Of a stretch of DNA of 64,000 nucleotides, positions 60,938-64,000 are shown in pieces; the stretch's first letter is position 1, and each line of letters begins with the position of its first letter. The notes beneath the pieces were generated by a model, which made no database searches, had not been told where the DNA came from, and saw only the letters and a list, made by a program, of their open reading frames with translations. Position numbers and translations under genes: made by a program. The stretch covers positions 39,525 through 103,524 of the forward strand of contig JBAPOP010000013.1 of assembly GCA_049279675.1 (NCBI GenBank), read 5' to 3'. This DNA comes from Palsa-147 sp049279675 (GTDB taxonomy: Bacteria > Acidobacteriota > Terriglobia > Acidiferrales > UBA7541).

Positions 60938-62062
60938 ATGAATATTTTCCGAGGTAGAACGCGATTCTCGCGGCTGCGATTCAGCGGACAAGTAATGGTT
61001 ACTTTATTGTCTCTGGCCTTCGTTTTCGCGACATGGCCGCAGAGTCTCGCTGCCTATCAAGACGCGCAGGCTCCTGACCAGAGCGCTGCGCCGGCGACCG
61101 CACCAGCGCCGCCGTACGCGCAGCAAACACCCGATCAGTTGCATGAGTTGGTAGCGCCCATCGCACTTTATCCAGACTCGCTCGTCGCGCAAATTTTGGC
61201 GGCGTCCACGTTTCCGGAACAAGTGGTGGAAGCTGACAGATGGGTGCAGGCGCATCCTGATTTGAAGGGCGAGGCGCTGGGCCAAGCAGTCGACCAGCAA
61301 AATTGGGACCCGAGCGTGAAAGCACTCGCTGCATTTCCGTCCGTTCTTGGAAATATGGACAAGAATCTTTCCTGGACCTCATCGCTAGGCGACGCCTACT
61401 ACAACCAGCAACAGGATGTGATGGACGCCGTGCAATTCATGCGCGGAAAAGCGGAGCAAGCCGGCAATCTGAAGTCCACGCCGCAGCAAAGCGTAACCAC
61501 GCAAGACTCGACGATCGAGATTCAGCCTGTTGATCCTGATGTCGTTTATGTCCCTGCGTACGATCCGTGGTTGGTGTACGGCGTTCCGATCGGGCCGTGG
61601 CCCGGCTGGTATCCGTATCCTGGAATTTGGTTTGGCGGGCCGTACCTTTCTTTCGGAGTGGGGTTTGGAATCGGCTTCTTCGGCGGTTTTGGATGGGGAT
61701 GGGGTCACTGGGGATTCGATTGGCACAACCACTACGCGATTTACAACCACAACAGGTATTACTCACGGAGCCCGACGTTCTATAACCGCAGTAACTTTTA
61801 CCGCGGCGGAGCGCGTGCTGGAATCGTAGGTGCGCGCGGCGGCGTTTACAACCGTCCCGGCGCGGCGGCTCGGCCATTCGGCGGAGATGCACGAGCTGCG
61901 CGAGGCTACGCTGCGCCTCGCGGTCAAAGCGGCGTCCGCTCAGGCGCCTTCAGCGGCTACGATCATGGCGGCCAGACGCGGAGCTTCTCGTCGCGTGGAA
62001 GCGCCAGTTTCGGTGGCGCTCGTGGCGGCGGAGGTTTCCACGGTGGCGGCGGACATCACTAA
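60938..62062 (+). CDS. Exported DUF3300 family protein
   Basis: 374 residues from ATG 60938, which begins a signal peptide (SGQVMVTLLSLAFVFATWPQSLAAYQ). The DUF3300 domain is at about 65-210 (LVAPIALYPDSLVAQILAAST, FPEQVVEADRW, AAFPSVLGNMDKNLSWTSSLG, YVPAYDPW). Then comes a Gly/Trp/Phe-rich segment (FGIGFFGGFGWGWGHWG), and a Gly/Arg/His-rich tail ending in GGGHH. Function is unknown; it is usually found next to DUF2950, as here, suggesting a shared envelope role. The weak GAGG lies about ten bases before the start. Confidence 0.85.
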   Translation: MNIFRGRTRFSRLRFSGQVMVTLLSLAFVFATWPQSLAAYQDAQAPDQSAAPATAPAPPYAQQTPDQLHELVAPIALYPDSLVAQILAASTFPEQVVEADRWVQAHPDLKGEALGQAVDQQNWDPSVKALAAFPSVLGNMDKNLSWTSSLGDAYYNQQQDVMDAVQFMRGKAEQAGNLKSTPQQSVTTQDSTIEIQPVDPDVVYVPAYDPWLVYGVPIGPWPGWYPYPGIWFGGPYLSFGVGFGIGFFGGFGWGWGHWGFDWHNHYAIYNHNRYYSRSPTFYNRSNFYRGGARAGIVGARGGVYNRPGAAARPFGGDARAARGYAAPRGQSGVRSGAFSGYDHGGQTRSFSSRGSASFGGARGGGGFHGGGGHH

Positions 62063-62104
62063 TCGAACTTTCGTCATTTTCCGATTCGATTTCGAAATTT
62101 AGAT

Positions 62105-63103
62105 ATGGAGAAAAGACATATGCAGCGAGCGAAATTGATCTTCGAAAAATCTCTCCGGGGCAATGCTTTTAAATTTGCGGCGATCGCAATTCTCGTGGCG
62201 GCGAGCCTTCCCATGCTCTCAATGGCCCAAGAGCGAGGCCAGAAAACATTTTCATCGGCGGAGGAGGCTAGCAAGGCGCTGGTCGCGGCAGCACAAAGTA
62301 ACGACGAAAAAGCCATGCTCGAAATTCTGGGACCCGATGGAAAGGAAATCGTTTCGTCGGGAGATGAAACCGAGGACGCTCAAAACCGCGCCAATTTCGC
62401 GAAGAGATATGAAGAGATGCACCGTCTGGTGAGAGAGCCGGACGGAAGCACCACCCTGTATATCGGCGCGGAGAATTGGCCCACGCCGATACCACTAACG
62501 AATAAAGGCAACGTGTGGTACTTCGACACCGAGTCTGGAAAGAAAGAAATTTTGTACCGTCGAGTTGGCCGGAATGAAATGTCGGCCATTCGTGTCTGCG
62601 AGGAACTCGTGGCGGCGGAAAAAGAGTATTACTCCGCGGAGCATAACGAGTACGCGCAGAAAATCTTCAGCGACGAGGGAAAGCGGGACGGCCTGTACTG
62701 GAAAGTTGCTGACGGCGGCTCCCCGAGTCCAATCGGACCGCTAGTGGCGTCAGCCGTGGCCGAGGGCTACTCCAGGAACCCGGACGGCACTCCAACTCCG
62801 TATCGTGGTTATTACTACCACATCGTAAAGAGCCAGGGAAAAAATGCGCCGGGCGGCGCGAAGAGTTATATCGTCAACGGCAAGATGACGGATGGATTCG
62901 CGTTTGTCGCGTATCCGGCGGAATACCGGTCGTCTGGCGTGATGACGTTCATTGTCGACCAGGATGGAATCGTCTATCAGAAGGATCTCGGCAAGAAGAC
63001 CGACGCGATTGCCAAGGCCATGACGGAATACAACCCGAACGCCACGTGGCAGAAAGCTGAGGACGAACGAGAGACGACCGCGACCGAGAAACAAAACCAA
63101 TAA
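62105..63103 (+). CDS. Exported DUF2950 family protein
   Basis: 332 residues: an N-terminal signal segment (FAAIAILVAASLPMLSMAQ), then DUF2950 (TFSSAEEASKALVAAAQSND, IGAENWPTPIPL, GYYYHIVKSQGKNAPGGAKSY, GFAFVAYPAEYRSSGVMTFIV). It follows the DUF3300 gene by 42 bases on the same strand. The pair recurs in many soil and proteobacterial genomes with unknown function. ATG 62105 or the ATG six codons on are both possible. Confidence 0.87.
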   Translation: MEKRHMQRAKLIFEKSLRGNAFKFAAIAILVAASLPMLSMAQERGQKTFSSAEEASKALVAAAQSNDEKAMLEILGPDGKEIVSSGDETEDAQNRANFAKRYEEMHRLVREPDGSTTLYIGAENWPTPIPLTNKGNVWYFDTESGKKEILYRRVGRNEMSAIRVCEELVAAEKEYYSAEHNEYAQKIFSDEGKRDGLYWKVADGGSPSPIGPLVASAVAEGYSRNPDGTPTPYRGYYYHIVKSQGKNAPGGAKSYIVNGKMTDGFAFVAYPAEYRSSGVMTFIVDQDGIVYQKDLGKKTDAIAKAMTEYNPNATWQKAEDERETTATEKQNQ

Positions 63104-63155
63104 CCGCGTTTTGCCGCGAATTGAAGATAACCGCGATGCGCCGCAGTTGACTTCC

Positions 63156-63492
63156 GTAGGGCTGGCCGGAAGGCCGGCCGGTCTTGCACAGGTTTCACCA
63201 CCCGATTCGAAATTCAAATTCGTGAAAAGCCGGTCCGTCTGCCGACGGACCCTACGGTTGCAGCTCATGCAATCGCGCCTTCTGGATGCAGGATTCGCGG
63301 GAGGCAATTGTAGGGCTGGCCGGAAGGCCGGCCCGTTTCGCACCGGATTCATCACGCGATTCGAAATTCAAATTCGTGAAAAGCGGGTCCGTCTGCCGAC
63401 GGACCCTACGGTTGCAGCTCATGCAATCGCGCCTTCTGGATGCAGTATTCGCGGGAGGCAATAGTAGGGCTGGCCGGAAGGCCGGCCGGTTT
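63156..63492 (+). repeat. 154-bp tandem repeat, two full units and a partial third
   Basis: Units start with GTAGGGCTGGCCGGAAGGCC at 63156, 63310 and 63464, an exact 154-base period. Each full unit carries a GC-rich hairpin (GGCTGGCC-GGAA-GGCCGGCC, allowing one G-T pair) and a second one (GGTCCGTC-TGCC-GACGGACC, at 63232-63251 in unit 1). The partial third unit stops after the first hairpin and runs into TTTTTT, so it could terminate transcription. A diverged single copy of part of the unit lies at 40958-40991. Confidence 0.85.
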
Positions 63493-63579
63493 TTTGCAGA
63501 GTTACCGTGAATGGCGAAAATGCAAGTCCGTGCTCGGACCGACTCCACAAGCGCCATTCGCGTGATTCGTTGCCTTTTG

Positions 63580-64000
63580 CTAGGTGTGCCCAAGATTCGG
63601 CTGCCTTGCGGCCAGAATGTCCCGCCGATGAACGGTAATCGCTACGGCCCCTAACGCCAATATCGCGGGAAAGCAAACGATCACGTAGCGCGGCTCGACC
63701 GTTTGTAATTGCGTCAGCAAAGCCGTGCGCACAACGATGAATGCAATCAGGAATGCCAACGCCGGATGCCTCCGGCAGCGCCACGCTCCTATAATTGCCA
63801 GCGCGAGATAAACGAAGTTCAATATTCCGTAACCGAGCGTCACATCGAAATCCGTGGGATTGCCTCGCCATTTCTCGCCTGGTGGCCAGAGTTTTCCCGA
63901 ATAGGGGAGCAGTTCGATTCGCGGAGTAAACCAGATCATCCACGCTCGGTATGAGGGAATGACAAAATAAGTGCGCAGCGGGTGCCGCGCCGCTCGCTCG
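63580..64000 (-). CDS. Membrane glycosyltransferase-like protein, C-terminal part (5' end outside window)
   Basis: The frame is open to the window edge, so at least 139 C-terminal residues are encoded. Two or three hydrophobic helices (ILNFVYLALAIIGAW, ALAFLIAFIVVRTALL, YVIVCFPAILALGAVAI) and the block VEPRYVIVCFPAIL are typical of the last part of GT39-type (PMT/ArnT-like) glycosyltransferases, where an (E)PRY segment precedes the final helix. An in-frame ATG at 63939 is probably internal. The substrate and catalytic residues are outside the window. Confidence 0.68.
   Translation of the reverse strand, partial: ERAARHPLRTYFVIPSYRAWMIWFTPRIELLPYSGKLWPPGEKWRGNPTDFDVTLGYGILNFVYLALAIIGAWRCRRHPALAFLIAFIVVRTALLTQLQTVEPRYVIVCFPAILALGAVAITVHRRDILAARQPNLGHT

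Noticed and set aside
61603..61760. Silk-like or antifreeze protein from the Gly/Trp-rich run
   Set aside because: The run sits inside a DUF3300 protein and is a usual feature of that family's C-terminal part.
63156..63492. CRISPR array
   Set aside because: The repeat is a 154-base tandem unit without spacers and has no cas genes nearby.

Overview
The window is about 64 kb of moderately high-GC chromosomal DNA from a diderm bacterium. The best guess is an Acidobacteriota member of the Terriglobia type. Pointers to this are a transaldolase-phosphoglucose isomerase fusion, a long hopanoid operon, a DUF3300-DUF2950 pair, an S55-type peptidase with a beta-propeller partner, lipid A genes (lpxD and an LpxL-like acyltransferase) and frequent TTG starts. 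No phage, insertion sequence, CRISPR array or rRNA gene is visible. There is one intact tRNA gene (Arg, anticodon UCG).

Layout: 1-5.8 kb is a tight sugar-phosphate operon (tal-pgi fusion, HAD phosphatase, gnd, zwf, pgl). 5.8-14.4 kb is mixed housekeeping: an aminotransferase, a PilZ protein, a serine/threonine dehydratase-like enzyme following a propeller protein and an S55 peptidase, and aroA. 14.4-17.9 kb is a minus-strand ECF sigma / anti-sigma / membrane-protein / DUF4097 operon that looks like an envelope-stress module. 18.2-25.7 kb carries a flippase-like protein, nrdR, a GNAT enzyme, an alpha/beta-hydrolase-like protein, a GT39 glycosyltransferase, an LpxL-like acyltransferase and lpxD. 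26.1-36.7 kb is a nine-gene, mostly translationally coupled hopanoid operon: shc, hpnH, hpnA, hpnG-like, two zinc-type MDR dehydrogenases, hpnC, hpnD, hpnE. A sigma70-like promoter lies about 270 bases upstream.

36.9-42.2 kb has an eight-cysteine zinc-finger-like protein, a DUF72 protein, rmuC and an exported nucleoside hydrolase. 42.2-48.7 kb is the most striking part. It is a minus-strand set encoding a decaheme DmsE/MtrA-type cytochrome, a large outer-membrane barrel, a small class I cytochrome c, a NapC/NrfH-type tetraheme membrane cytochrome and a small membrane protein. Together these are the parts of a trans-envelope electron conduit. A Crp/Fnr-type regulator is encoded just upstream. 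Two perfect TGTGA-N6-TCACA palindromes flank the regulator gene, and its recognition helix has the residue pattern of E. coli CRP.

48.9-64 kb is accessory: an OmpA-family coiled-coil protein, DUF1579, the tRNA-Arg beside a decayed tRNA fragment and truncated genes, DUF3303, an FAD monooxygenase, a BNR/Ycf48-like propeller, an AqpZ aquaporin, and a sugar-porter MFS gene convergent with an AtuA-family gene whose small domain sits at the unusual end. The MFS and AtuA genes share an identical promoter-proximal motif. The window ends with the DUF3300-DUF2950 pair, a 154-bp tandem repeat and the 3' end of a membrane glycosyltransferase gene.
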